Source of the DNA: CAZYYO01 sp964650965
GTDB taxonomy: Bacteria; Bacillota; Clostridia; Lachnospirales; Lachnospiraceae
NCBI GenBank assembly: GCA_964650965.1
Contig: CAZYYO010000020.1
Coordinates: 1-35,388, forward strand
Length of the DNA: 35,388 nucleotides
Direction of reading: 5' to 3'
Notes under the pieces: generated by a model
What the model saw: only the letters and a program-made list of their open reading frames with translations
Databases searched by the model: none
Told to the model about the DNA's origin: nothing
Translations under genes and position numbers: made by a program
Shown: positions 1 through 9,382 of the stretch, in pieces
How positions within the stretch are numbered: position 1 is the stretch's first letter
Layout: each line of letters begins with the position of its first letter

Positions 1-43
1 GGATATAACCGCTTAGAAGCTAGTAACTGATTTCCAGATTTGA

Positions 44-49
44 TATAAT
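44..49 (+). promoter_or_regulatory. Possible -10 box of the K+ channel gene
   Basis: A perfect TATAAT lies 35 bases before the ATG at 84. The hexamer 17 bases upstream (TAGTAA at 21-26) is a poor -35 match, so the promoter is weak or needs an activator. The upstream gene is outside the window. Confidence 0.4.
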
Positions 50-83
50 AAAAACATTCATATATTTGTGGAGGATAATATAC

Positions 84-812
84 ATGACCAGATTACGAAA
101 AAATATCTATGACATTATAGAAGTGGCTGACGATAACAATAAGATTAGCGGGTTGTATGATTTGTTTATGATGATTACCATTATAGTCAGCTTAATTCCG
201 CTGGCATTTAAAACACAAAATGCAATCTTGCTAAAAGTGGATCAGGTTACAGTCGTAATTTTTGTTGTTGATTATATACTACGATTACTGACAGCTGATT
301 TAAAGCTGCCAAAAGATAAATATTTCGCTTTTGTTAAATATCCTTTCACACCTATGGCAATCATTGATTTGTTATCCATTCTTCCTTCTATCACTATTCT
401 AAACAGTGGATTTCGTCTCTTTAAAATCTTTCGACTAATGCGGACTTTTCGAGTGTTTCGTGTATTTAAAGCAGTACGATATTCTAAAAGTATATTATTG
501 ATTATTGAAGTGTTTAAAAAACAGAAGGAATCTTTACTCACGGTATTATCCTTGGCAATTGGATATGTTCTTGTATCTGCACTTATTGTATTTAATGCAG
601 AGCCGAATACATTTAACAGTTTTTTTGACGCAGTTTATTGGGCAACGGTTTCATTAACTACAATGGGATATGGAGACATTTATCCTGTGACCACCATTGG
701 AAGGGTTATCACAATGATTTCTTCGGTTCTGGGAATTGCCATTGTTGCTTTGCCGTCAGGCATCATCACAGCGGGATATATGGATGAGCTTCAGAATGCG
801 AAAAAACTATAA
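84..812 (+). CDS. Voltage-gated potassium channel, six-helix Kv type
   Basis: This is a membrane channel of 242 residues that should conduct K+ across the cytoplasmic membrane. The filter motif TTMGYGD sits at about residues 192-198, between the last two hydrophobic helices. An S4-like voltage sensor with regularly spaced arginines (RLFKIFRLMRTFRVFRVFK) lies near residues 112-130. Four helices precede the pore, giving the S1-S4 plus S5-P-S6 plan of KvAP-type channels. There is no N-terminal tetramerisation domain and no C-terminal RCK/TrkA domain, so gating is probably by voltage alone. I chose the ATG at 84 because GTGGAGG (68-74) precedes it; an in-frame TTG at 66 would sit on that ribosome site. 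It is followed 34 bases later by the ABC genes, but no functional link is visible. Confidence 0.9.
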   Translation: MTRLRKNIYDIIEVADDNNKISGLYDLFMMITIIVSLIPLAFKTQNAILLKVDQVTVVIFVVDYILRLLTADLKLPKDKYFAFVKYPFTPMAIIDLLSILPSITILNSGFRLFKIFRLMRTFRVFRVFKAVRYSKSILLIIEVFKKQKESLLTVLSLAIGYVLVSALIVFNAEPNTFNSFFDAVYWATVSLTTMGYGDIYPVTTIGRVITMISSVLGIAIVALPSGIITAGYMDELQNAKKL

Positions 813-846
813 GTATGATAATCCAAAATCTCAGGGAGCACATAAG

Positions 847-2616
847 ATGAACATAAATAATCCCAACAAACTATCCTCATATTTCAAACTACAAAAAAAG
901 AACCTGTTTCTTATTACGGTTACGGGAATCATATATAACATTGGTATGACAGCAGGACCTTTCTTTGAGGGGCGGCTGGCACAATGTCTGCTGGATATTT
1001 CCAATCATGAGAGTACCTGGCGGGATATGCTAGAATTAGCCATCATCTACATTATCATTATCTTATTTGTTCAGGGTAATCGTGCCTTGAAGCGATTCTT
1101 TGTTCGGAAATTCGCCAACGAAACCAGCAAGAATATGCGGCATATGCTCTATAACACCTTAGTTCATAAGGAGAAAGAACAGCTGGAGACGGAACAGTTG
1201 GGAGCAGCCATGACGAAGGCCGTCAGTGATGTGGACGCCTGTGTAGAGGGCATGCGAAAGTTTACCACAGAGGTATTTGATACAGGAATTGTACTGATAG
1301 CCTATGCAGTGATGCTTTGCATGTATGATGTTAGGCTGGCGGTTATGTCCTATGCATTTATTCCCATTGCATATCTCATTGCTGAGAAATGTAAGGGTGT
1401 TGTTACGAAATACAATGAGAAATATAAGAAGTCAGCAGAGCACTTAAATCAATCTACTATGGACCTGGTAGGAAATGAAATTACTTATCGAGTATTTGGT
1501 TTAGAGGAAGAACGATGTATCAAATATGAAAAGGACTTGAAGAGCTACCAGCAGACAGCAGTAAAAGCCAATCTATGGGAAAGTGCACTGCAGCCCATTT
1601 ATTACGTGATATCCATGTGTGGTGCCGTACTTATCTTTTATTTTGGTGGCAAGAATGTAATGGGTACAGGCAGTGTATTATGGAATGTGGGAATTTTCAC
1701 CACCTTTTTCTCCTGCTTTACCAAGCTGGCATTTAAATCCTCCAAGGCGGCCAAGTTATTTAATGCAGTGCAAAAAGCCAGGGTATCATGGAAGCGAATT
1801 CAACCGATGCTCCAGGAGACAATAGATAATGAGAGAGTAAAATTGGATAAGCCAATAAATCGGCTGCAATTCTCCCAGGTTACCATCTCATATCCAGGAC
1901 ATGCGCCCTTGCTTCGAGATATTACATTTTATGCAAATCCTGGTGAAATAATTGGCATTACCGGTGTTGTAGCCAGCGGAAAGTCGGCCATTGGAAAAGT
2001 GCTCATCCAGGAGGCCAAATACACAGGAAAAATACAATTAGGAGAGTATCCAGGCTATGATTTTTCCCAACTTTCTATACCAGAGCAAAGAGAATACATT
2101 TCCTATATGGGACATGAACCAGAGCTTATGAGCACCAGTATTCGAGAGAATATCTTATTACAGGAAGATGTAGGGAAAATGTATCATACAGACCTTGCAT
2201 TATCGGAATGTGTGCAGGCAGTGTGTCTTAATGAGGAAATTGCTGACATGCCAGATGGAATCAATACACTTGTGGGAAATGGCGGTCTTACCCTGTCAGG
2301 AGGACAGCAGTCCAGAGTGGCGCTGGCAAGAACCTTGATTCATGGCAGACCAGTGATGGTGCTAGACGATCCGTTTTCAGCAGTGGACAAGAACACGGAG
2401 CTTACGATATTACAGAATATAAGACTTCTCAATAAGAACCGGATTACCCTGCTGATTTCCCATCGAATTGCTACCTTTCCATCCCTAGATAAGGTGCTTT
2501 TTATTCATGATCATTGTGGTTACTTTGGAACACATGATGAGCTGATGAAGACACAGAAGGAATATCGCGATTTGTTTGAAATGCAGGCCAAAGGCCAGGA
2601 GGTGTCTTATGAATAA
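847..2616 (+). CDS. ABC exporter half-transporter, subunit 1 (degenerate nucleotide-site partner)
   Basis: This 589-residue protein has an N-terminal six-helix exporter domain (about residues 15-310) and a C-terminal ATPase. Visible motifs are the Walker A GVVASGKS near residue 373, signature LSGGQQ near 484, Walker B VMVLDDPFSAVD near 504 and the H-loop ISHR near 538. The residue after the Walker B aspartate is Asp, not the catalytic Glu, as in the non-hydrolysing half of heterodimeric exporters such as TM287/288 or BmrCD. The start at 847 has CAGGGAG upstream; a longer frame reaching back to 736 would overlap the channel gene. The next gene overlaps by 8 bases and encodes the partner. The substrate cannot be told; multidrug, lipid or peptide export are all possible. 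Confidence 0.88.
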   Translation: MNINNPNKLSSYFKLQKKNLFLITVTGIIYNIGMTAGPFFEGRLAQCLLDISNHESTWRDMLELAIIYIIIILFVQGNRALKRFFVRKFANETSKNMRHMLYNTLVHKEKEQLETEQLGAAMTKAVSDVDACVEGMRKFTTEVFDTGIVLIAYAVMLCMYDVRLAVMSYAFIPIAYLIAEKCKGVVTKYNEKYKKSAEHLNQSTMDLVGNEITYRVFGLEEERCIKYEKDLKSYQQTAVKANLWESALQPIYYVISMCGAVLIFYFGGKNVMGTGSVLWNVGIFTTFFSCFTKLAFKSSKAAKLFNAVQKARVSWKRIQPMLQETIDNERVKLDKPINRLQFSQVTISYPGHAPLLRDITFYANPGEIIGITGVVASGKSAIGKVLIQEAKYTGKIQLGEYPGYDFSQLSIPEQREYISYMGHEPELMSTSIRENILLQEDVGKMYHTDLALSECVQAVCLNEEIADMPDGINTLVGNGGLTLSGGQQSRVALARTLIHGRPVMVLDDPFSAVDKNTELTILQNIRLLNKNRITLLISHRIATFPSLDKVLFIHDHCGYFGTHDELMKTQKEYRDLFEMQAKGQEVSYE

Positions 2617-4237
2617 TCATATCCTTGGTATTGTGGCTGCCGTGATTAAAAGGTATAAAATAAGAAGTGTCGGTATGCTGCTTGTGATTACAGGCTCTAT
2701 TCTTGTAGCACTGATTCCCCCACTGATTTTAGAGAAAATGATAGATATGTTATCAAATGGCAGTGAAATCCTGTTAGGGATTTCCTTTATGTATTTATTC
2801 GTATTTACTATTTCCGGGGCATTGCAGTCTTGGCAGAATATCATGATAACGAAAATAGGGCAGTCTATTACCCATGAGATTAGAAGCGTAATGAGCCAAA
2901 AGCTGAAACATCTGCCAACACAGTATTTTACCAGTCATGATACAGGAGCAGTTACCTCAAGATTTGTAAATGATGTTGATGCAGTAGATGCTTTATTTAC
3001 CAATGGAATTATTGGTATGGCAGCAGATACATTTCAAATCATCAGTATCTTTGTTATTATCTTTGTAAAAAGCAAAGGACTTGGAATCCTTATGTGTATG
3101 GTATGTCCCATAATATTCTACCTAACCATGATGTTTCAAAAAAGAATGCGGACAGCACAGATTAACAATAGAAAGGCAGTTGCAAAGGTAACCCAGCATG
3201 TTCCAGAGACCATTCATAATATTCGTATGATACATAATAATCACGGTGAGGCCTATATGGAACGAAAGTACGATTCTTATATTGAGGCAGGCTATCGGGC
3301 TATGAATCAATCAAATTTTTATGATTCTATTTATTCTCCCATTGTAATTACCATCAGCTCTATGGTAATCTCTATAATGATGGTGTGTGCTGCAAATGGA
3401 AATCAGATGCAGCAGCTTTTTGGAATCACAGTTGGAAGTGCCGTTGCAATGATTGCTTACGTAGGAAAGGTATTTGAACCTATCGAGAGTCTTGGTATGG
3501 AAATTCAAAATATTCAATCAGCGTTGGCTGGGGTAAAAAGAATCAACGATTTCCTTGGGGAAGACGAAATGCAAGAGCTGATGGAAGATAAATCAGAAGC
3601 TGATAGTAATTCCTGCATCTCATTTCATCACGTGAAATTTCGCTATCCTGGTGGTTCGGATATTTTTGTAAACCGTAGCTTTTCTATTCAGGCTGGAGAA
3701 AATGTTGTGTTTACAGGACGAACAGGCGCTGGAAAATCTACGTTATTTAAGCTTCTTCTTGGATTATATACGCCAGTGGAAGGCAAAATATTTGTGAATC
3801 ATAAACCGGTGAATGACATTTCCTGCCAGGATAGAAGAAAAATCTTTGGATATGTAGAACAGCATTTTGCAGTAGTGGAAGGAACCGTTGGAGATCAGAT
3901 TACATTGTTTGACCCTAGAATAGGGAAGGAAGATATTTGGCGGGCTCTCAGACAGTGTGAGCTGTATGATAAAATCAGTCACTTTCCACAGGGGATTGAC
4001 ACTCCAATGTGTGCCTGGGACTTTTCTCAGGGAGAATTACAATTATTATCCATTGCCAGAGCAATCGTCATGGAACCGGAAATTATGCTGTTGGATGAAA
4101 TAACAGCAAATCTAGACAGCTTAACGGAGCAAAGAATTCTAAATACCATACACGCAATTTCCGATGGCAGAACAGTATTATCCATCTCTCACCGCATGGC
4201 TGAGAAGTTGGAGTATACCAGAGTCATTGAAATATAA
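2609..4237 (+). CDS. ABC exporter half-transporter, subunit 2 (catalytic nucleotide-site partner)
   Basis: The product has 542 residues, with an N-terminal exporter membrane domain (about residues 15-300) and a C-terminal ATPase. Walker A is TGRTGAGKST near residue 370, Walker B is MLLDEITANLD near 492 with the normal catalytic Glu, and the H-loop is SISHR. The ABC signature is degenerate: FSQGELQ in place of LSGGQ. This complements subunit 1, which has a good signature but lacks the Glu, so one composite ATP site should be active and the other not. The ATG at 2609 overlaps the end of subunit 1 and follows CCAGGAGG (2595-2602), indicating translational coupling. No substrate-specific partner is nearby apart from the small protein at 4257. 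Confidence 0.88.
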   Translation: MNNHILGIVAAVIKRYKIRSVGMLLVITGSILVALIPPLILEKMIDMLSNGSEILLGISFMYLFVFTISGALQSWQNIMITKIGQSITHEIRSVMSQKLKHLPTQYFTSHDTGAVTSRFVNDVDAVDALFTNGIIGMAADTFQIISIFVIIFVKSKGLGILMCMVCPIIFYLTMMFQKRMRTAQINNRKAVAKVTQHVPETIHNIRMIHNNHGEAYMERKYDSYIEAGYRAMNQSNFYDSIYSPIVITISSMVISIMMVCAANGNQMQQLFGITVGSAVAMIAYVGKVFEPIESLGMEIQNIQSALAGVKRINDFLGEDEMQELMEDKSEADSNSCISFHHVKFRYPGGSDIFVNRSFSIQAGENVVFTGRTGAGKSTLFKLLLGLYTPVEGKIFVNHKPVNDISCQDRRKIFGYVEQHFAVVEGTVGDQITLFDPRIGKEDIWRALRQCELYDKISHFPQGIDTPMCAWDFSQGELQLLSIARAIVMEPEIMLLDEITANLDSLTEQRILNTIHAISDGRTVLSISHRMAEKLEYTRVIEI

Positions 4238-4256
4238 TAGCTTAGGAGGAATACTT

Positions 4257-4472
4257 ATGTATCATGTAGTAACAAGAGAGTCATCCTTAGAGGATATCAA
4301 GAAAGCCTTTGACGAATTAAATCATAAAATGAGTGAATTAGAAGCACAGGAGCCAGAGGAAGCTCATACCAGTGCATATGATGCCTGGGAAAAGCAATGT
4401 GAGGAGCTGGCAGTTCGTTCGGAGACGCTTATGACTTGGATTGATGAGAAAATGACTGCGGGACTTCAATAA
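4257..4472 (+). CDS. Small acidic protein of unknown function
   Basis: A 71-residue soluble protein, starting MYHVVTRESS, rich in Glu and predicted mainly helical (heptad-like stretch DIKKAFDELNHKMSELEAQ). It has no signal peptide, no Cys and no recognisable motif. TTAGGAGGA (4242-4250) lies six bases before the ATG, so it is a well-supported gene. It starts 19 bases after the ABC subunit 2 stop and ends 18 bases before the methionine synthase activation gene, so it is probably co-transcribed with one or both. I do not recognise the family. Confidence 0.7.
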   Translation: MYHVVTRESSLEDIKKAFDELNHKMSELEAQEPEEAHTSAYDAWEKQCEELAVRSETLMTWIDEKMTAGLQ

Positions 4473-4490
4473 GGCAAGGAAAGGTACAGA

Positions 4491-5159
4491 ATGAATCAGA
4501 GCATCGATTGGAACGACAATGAAATCCTATTGTATTTGGGCTATCGTGGCCAAGAGCTGGAGGATGAATTTCTTAGACAGCTTTCTGAATGTAAGAAGCA
4601 GATAGAACATGCAATGGAATATAAAGAAGTATATCAGGAATTCTCTTTATCACAGATGAATGTAGAGGGCACCAGCCTTACGCTGTTGGGAGATTCTATT
4701 AGTGAGCATTTGAAGGATTGCAGCAAGGTGATTCTTATGGCGGTTACTTTAGGAGCAGGGGTAGAGCAGCTGATGATGCGAACCCAGGTAAGTGATATGT
4801 CCCTGGCTTTGATTATGGATGCATGTGCCAGTGCAGCTGTGGAAGCGGTATGCAACAAGCTGCAGCAGAAGCTGGAAGCAGCATATGGAAAGCAAAAGCT
4901 GTATTTAACAGATCGCTTTTCTCCCGGATATGGAGACCTGCCTATCTCCCTACAGGGAGAGTTCTGCAGGGTATTAAATACTGCAAGACGCATCGGCTTA
5001 TCCGTCACAGGAACCAACATTATGGTGCCAAGAAAATCAGTTACTGCAATCATTGGATGTGCTGACACACCAAGAGAACACCGCAAGACAGGCTGCGAGA
5101 CATGCAATATGTTTCGTTCCTGCAAATTTAGAAAGGAAGGACGACACTGTGGAAAATAA
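4491..5159 (+). CDS. Stand-alone methionine synthase reactivation-domain protein
   Basis: This 222-residue protein matches the C-terminal AdoMet-binding activation domain of cobalamin-dependent methionine synthase (Met_synt_B12 family). The signature RFSPGYGD at residues 142-149 corresponds to the RxxxGY AdoMet-binding loop, followed by a conserved MVPRKSVTAIIG strand. In MetH this domain delivers AdoMet to remethylate oxidised cob(II)alamin. Here it is a separate polypeptide, and the next gene encodes a MetH that lacks it, overlapping by 11 bases. The C-terminus carries five cysteines (C190, C202, C205, C211, C220), absent from the E. coli domain, that could bind a metal or Fe-S cluster; that is inference. 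AAGGAAAGG precedes the ATG. Confidence 0.85.
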   Translation: MNQSIDWNDNEILLYLGYRGQELEDEFLRQLSECKKQIEHAMEYKEVYQEFSLSQMNVEGTSLTLLGDSISEHLKDCSKVILMAVTLGAGVEQLMMRTQVSDMSLALIMDACASAAVEAVCNKLQQKLEAAYGKQKLYLTDRFSPGYGDLPISLQGEFCRVLNTARRIGLSVTGTNIMVPRKSVTAIIGCADTPREHRKTGCETCNMFRSCKFRKEGRHCGK

Positions 5160-7515
5160 TAAATATATAATCTTAGATGGTGCTATGGGAACAAAGCTCC
5201 AGGAGCAGGGACTTCCTTTGGGAGAACGTCCGGAAATATATGGAATGGAACACCCGGAAGCAATTACCAGGATTCATCGTGAATATATAGAGGCTGGAAG
5301 TGATGTGATTTATGCCAATACCTTTGGAGCAAATCGACATAAGCTGGAGGGAACGGGAGTTTCACCCAGAGAGGCGATTCTTACAAATATAGCTGCAGCA
5401 AAACAGGCAGCAGAGGGCACCGGCTGTAAGGTGGCACTGGACGTGGGACCCATTGGGGAATTATTGGAACCGCTGGGAACCTTATCCTTTGAGGACGCTT
5501 ATGATATTTATAGTGAAATGGTTATGGCAGGAGAAGAGGCTGGGGCTGACCTGGTTATTTTTGAAACCTTTACAGACCTTATGGATATGAAGGCTGCAGT
5601 TTTGGCAGCGAAAGAACACAGCAGCCTTTTGGTATGGTGCACCATGAGCTTTGAGAAAAACGGAAGAACCTTCACAGGAACCTCGGTAGCTTCTATGGCG
5701 TTAACCCTTACCGGATTAGGGGCAGATGCTATTGGAATTAATTGTTCCTTAGGACCACAGGAAATCTATCCCCTGGCCAAAGAGCTGATGCAGTGGACCA
5801 CCCTTCCTGTGATAATTAAGCCCAATGCTGGTTTACCCGACCCAGCATCCGGAAAGTATATTATGAGCCCGGGAGCATTTGCCAGAGAAATGGAGATGTT
5901 TTCCGCTATGGGTGTGTATGCCTTAGGAGGCTGCTGTGGCTCTACAGAACGCTTTATTGGAAAATTAGCAGAAGCTCGGGACAATGAAGCGGCTATGAAG
6001 GATATGAATACCCAAAGAGCAGCCGCTAGTGTAAAGCGAGGCATATGCTCTGCAGGCCAGGTAGTACCTTATGGTGGTGTTCATGTAGTAGGAGAACGCT
6101 TAAACCCTACAGGAAAGAAACGTTTCCAGCAGGCACTGAGAGAACATGATATGGATTATATCCTTCAGCGTGCCATTGAGCAGGCGGAGGCAGGAGCCCA
6201 GGTCTTAGATATTAATGTAGGTGTTCCAGGCTTAGATGAAGTCAGCCTGATGAGAGATGTGGTGCTTGCTGTTCAAAGCGTAGTATCCTTGCCGCTACAA
6301 ATTGATTCCTCCAATCCAGAAGCGATTGAAGCTGGTCTGCGAGCTTGCAATGGTCGTGCCATTGTAAACTCTGTGAATGGCAAGTCGGAAACACTTGAGA
6401 CCATTCTGCCGTTGGTGAAAAAATACGGAGCAGCTGTGATTGGACTTACCATGGATGAGCAGGGAATTCCCAAGAGTGCACAACAGCGTATTGCTATTGC
6501 ACAGCGGATTGTAGATGCAGCCTTGTCCCATGGCATTTCCAAGGAGGATGTGATTATCGACTGCCTGACCCTTACAGTGTCGGCACAACAGGAACAGGCC
6601 AAGGAGACACTACAGGCAGTACGCTACGTGTCGCAGGAAATGGGACTGCATTGTACTCTTGGTGTATCCAATATATCCTTTGGACTACCACAGCGAGGCC
6701 ATATAACAGAAAATTTCCTGATTCAGGCTATGTATTGTGGGCTGGATTTCCCAATTGTCAATCCAAACCAGAAGCAGATTATGGATGCTGTCTATTCCTT
6801 CCAGGTGCTTTCTGGGGAGGATGTGGACAGTGCCGCCTATATTCAGCGTTTTTCTCAGGTCGAGGAAACGATTCAAACATCAACCGCTTTAGAACTTACC
6901 ATTGAAGAAGCAATCCGAAAGGGGTTAAAAGAGGAAACAGCACGTCTTGCCAGTCAGCTGCTTCTTGAGATGGATGAAATTACCCTGATTAATACCAGGC
7001 TGATTCCAGCATTAGATGAAGTGGGACGCTTGTATGAGAAGCAGGTCATCTTCCTGCCTCAATTAATTAATGCGGCAAATGCAGCAGGTCAGGCTTTTGA
7101 ATTAATTAAGGAGCGAATTGCTTCCCGTGGAGAAAAGAGTGTATCTAAGGGACGGATTGTTATGGCAACCGTTCAGGGGGATATCCATGATATTGGTAAG
7201 AATATTGTAAAGGTGATTCTGGAAAATTATGGATACCAGATTATTGATTTAGGTAGAGATGTTCCCGTGGAAAAGGTAGTAGAAACGGTTGTAAAGGAAG
7301 ATATTAAGCTGGTAGGCTTGTCTGCACTTATGACAACTACCGTAGTATCTATGGCAGATACCATACAAGCGCTTCGTCAAAGTGGTCATGATTGTAAAAT
7401 CTGGGTGGGAGGAGCCGTGCTTACCCCGGAATATGCAGCTGAGATTGGAGCGGACTATTATGCTGCAGATGCCAGAGAGTCGGTAGAAATCGCAAAGGAG
7501 GTATTTCAAGCTTGA
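5149..7515 (+). CDS. metH: Cobalamin-dependent methionine synthase, lacking the activation domain
   Basis: This 788-residue enzyme methylates homocysteine using methyltetrahydrofolate and cobalamin. The homocysteine domain (about 1-290) carries the zinc cysteines C199 (GINC) and C262/C263 (GGCCG). A pterin-binding domain follows (about 310-570, beginning VVGERLNPTGKK and including DINVGVPG), then the cobalamin cap and the B12 domain. The latter contains the DxHxxG motif DIHDIGKN, with H680 as lower cobalt ligand. E. coli MetH has about 1227 residues; the missing part is the activation domain, encoded just upstream. The start is GTG at 5149, nine bases after GAAAGGAAGG, overlapping the previous gene. 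A frame reaching back to 5053 lies inside that gene and is unlikely. The stop overlaps the next start as TTGA. Confidence 0.92.
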   Translation: MENNKYIILDGAMGTKLQEQGLPLGERPEIYGMEHPEAITRIHREYIEAGSDVIYANTFGANRHKLEGTGVSPREAILTNIAAAKQAAEGTGCKVALDVGPIGELLEPLGTLSFEDAYDIYSEMVMAGEEAGADLVIFETFTDLMDMKAAVLAAKEHSSLLVWCTMSFEKNGRTFTGTSVASMALTLTGLGADAIGINCSLGPQEIYPLAKELMQWTTLPVIIKPNAGLPDPASGKYIMSPGAFAREMEMFSAMGVYALGGCCGSTERFIGKLAEARDNEAAMKDMNTQRAAASVKRGICSAGQVVPYGGVHVVGERLNPTGKKRFQQALREHDMDYILQRAIEQAEAGAQVLDINVGVPGLDEVSLMRDVVLAVQSVVSLPLQIDSSNPEAIEAGLRACNGRAIVNSVNGKSETLETILPLVKKYGAAVIGLTMDEQGIPKSAQQRIAIAQRIVDAALSHGISKEDVIIDCLTLTVSAQQEQAKETLQAVRYVSQEMGLHCTLGVSNISFGLPQRGHITENFLIQAMYCGLDFPIVNPNQKQIMDAVYSFQVLSGEDVDSAAYIQRFSQVEETIQTSTALELTIEEAIRKGLKEETARLASQLLLEMDEITLINTRLIPALDEVGRLYEKQVIFLPQLINAANAAGQAFELIKERIASRGEKSVSKGRIVMATVQGDIHDIGKNIVKVILENYGYQIIDLGRDVPVEKVVETVVKEDIKLVGLSALMTTTVVSMADTIQALRQSGHDCKIWVGGAVLTPEYAAEIGADYYAADARESVEIAKEVFQA

Positions 7516-9311
7516 AAACGATAAATCGAGATGATTCCACATGGAACGTGCCCCTGTTATTTGACGGAGGAATGGGAACCTATTACTCTGAAATATGTCA
7601 TAAGGCTGGAAGCGGATGTGAGCTGGCTAATTTGTCCAATCCCCAGCTGATTTCCCAGATTCATAAGGAATATATAGAAAATGGAGCCAAAGCTATTAAG
7701 ACCAATACCTTTGGGGCAAATCTACATGCTTTTCAGGGAGATGAGGAGCTGTTAGAACAGGTTATTACCGCGGGCTATCAGATTGCATGTGATGCTGCAG
7801 GGGATGATGCACTTGTATTTGCTGATATTGGACCAATTGATGAAGTGGATGGGGAAGAACCATTTTCTTCCTATCAAATTATAGTAGATCAGTTTCTAAA
7901 ATGTAAAGCCCGCTATTTCTTATTTGAAACCAATAGTACCAGTAGGGGACTCCGTGAAACAGCCAGCTACATCCGAAAAAAAAGTGAAGATGCATTTATC
8001 CTAGTAAGCTACGCAGCGCTACCTGATGGCTATACCAGAGAGGGTATCCCGGTTCGTGAATTATTGCAGGAGGCAGCTACTTGGAAAGAAATTGATGGAA
8101 TCGGATTAAACTGCGTCATTGGGGCAAGGCATATGGCAGAGCTGTTGTCTCAACTGACAGTGGATATAAAGGAATTAGGAGATAAGTATCATAAAGTATT
8201 TTCGGTGATGCCAAATGCAGGTTATCCCATTGTAATTCATAATCGTACTTATTATGAAGGAGACCCGGTATATTTTGCAGAACAGATGCAGGAAATACAG
8301 AAGCTTGGCGTAAAGATTCTAGGCGGCTGCTGTGGAACAAAACCCATTCATATCCGTAAAACGGCGGAGATTTTGGCTACACCAATTCCGGCACAGGTAT
8401 CTATTACAGCTGCGGGAGTATCCAACGAGAATATCGTAGCAGAATCTGGAACAAACCAGTTCTGGGAGAAGCTCCAGCGTGGAGAAAAGGTGATTGCGGT
8501 GGAATTAGATCCTCCTAGAAAAGCGGACCACAGTGGATTTATGGAGGGCGCCAAAAGACTTCAAAATGCAGGAATAGATATTCTTACGATAGCGGATTGC
8601 CCTATTGGACGTCCCAGAATGGACAGCAGCCTGTTAGCCTGTAAGGTAACCCGGGAATTGCAGCTTCAGGTAATTCCCCACATGACCTGTAGAGACCGTA
8701 ATTTGAATGCAACGAAAGCACTGCTTTTAGGCTTATATGCAGAAGGGGTTCGCAACCTGCTGACGGTGACGGGAGATCCTATTCCAACAGCGGAGCGAGA
8801 CGAGGTGAAAAGCGTATATCAGTTTAACTCCAGAAAAATGTCCCGTTATATTCATACCTTAGGGGAAAGCGAATTACCAACGCCTTTCCAGGTTTTCGGT
8901 GCATTGAATCTAAATGCAAGGAATTTTCAGGTGCAGTTAAATATTGCAAAGGACAAAGAAGCAAATGGAATGTGTGGCTTCCTTACCCAACCTGTGTTAT
9001 CTAAGGAAGGACTAGAGAACCTGATTCTTGCCAGAAAAGAGTTAAAGGGTAAGATTCTAGGTGGAATCATGCCGGTGCTGTCAGAGAAAAATGCCAGATT
9101 TATGAACAGCGAAATTAATGGAATTCATGTTGCTCCAGAGATTTGTGATTTATATATTGGGGTGAATCGAGAAGAAGGCGAACAGTTAGCTCTTAAGATT
9201 TCCACAGAGATTGCCAGGGAGATTGCACCTTATGTAGATGGCTATTATATTATGACGCCATTTAATCGTGTTGGGTTGATTGAAAATATTATTCATAAAA
9301 TTTCACAGTAG
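7512..9311 (+). CDS. Fused homocysteine S-methyltransferase / methylenetetrahydrofolate reductase
   Basis: This 599-residue fusion resembles Bacillus YitJ. Residues about 1-290 form a homocysteine methyltransferase domain beginning LLFDGGMGT, with zinc ligands in GLNC and GGCCGT. From about 315 the FAD-dependent methylenetetrahydrofolate reductase barrel begins (VIAVELDPPRKAD), with LLTVTGDP and GGIMPVLS typical of MetF. The reductase should supply methyltetrahydrofolate to the adjacent MetH; the N-terminal domain may provide a second methylation route or regulate. The start is TTG at 7512, ten bases after AAAGGAGG (7494-7501) and overlapping the metH stop. No better in-frame start exists nearby. 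A strong terminator follows at 9329. Confidence 0.88.
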   Translation: MKTINRDDSTWNVPLLFDGGMGTYYSEICHKAGSGCELANLSNPQLISQIHKEYIENGAKAIKTNTFGANLHAFQGDEELLEQVITAGYQIACDAAGDDALVFADIGPIDEVDGEEPFSSYQIIVDQFLKCKARYFLFETNSTSRGLRETASYIRKKSEDAFILVSYAALPDGYTREGIPVRELLQEAATWKEIDGIGLNCVIGARHMAELLSQLTVDIKELGDKYHKVFSVMPNAGYPIVIHNRTYYEGDPVYFAEQMQEIQKLGVKILGGCCGTKPIHIRKTAEILATPIPAQVSITAAGVSNENIVAESGTNQFWEKLQRGEKVIAVELDPPRKADHSGFMEGAKRLQNAGIDILTIADCPIGRPRMDSSLLACKVTRELQLQVIPHMTCRDRNLNATKALLLGLYAEGVRNLLTVTGDPIPTAERDEVKSVYQFNSRKMSRYIHTLGESELPTPFQVFGALNLNARNFQVQLNIAKDKEANGMCGFLTQPVLSKEGLENLILARKELKGKILGGIMPVLSEKNARFMNSEINGIHVAPEICDLYIGVNREEGEQLALKISTEIAREIAPYVDGYYIMTPFNRVGLIENIIHKISQ

Positions 9312-9328
9312 AGGGTTTATTGAATTAT

Positions 9329-9363
9329 AAAAGCTCCTATCCGTAAAAGGATAGGAGCTTTTT
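9329..9363. terminator. Strong bidirectional intrinsic terminator
   Basis: A perfect 14-bp stem (AAAAGCTCCTATCC pairing with GGATAGGAGCTTTT) closes a six-base loop. Because both flanks are A/T tracts it works in both directions, serving the methionine genes on the plus strand and the hydrolase gene on the minus strand. Confidence 0.92.
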
Positions 9364-9382
9364 ATCTAGATACTATATTTAT

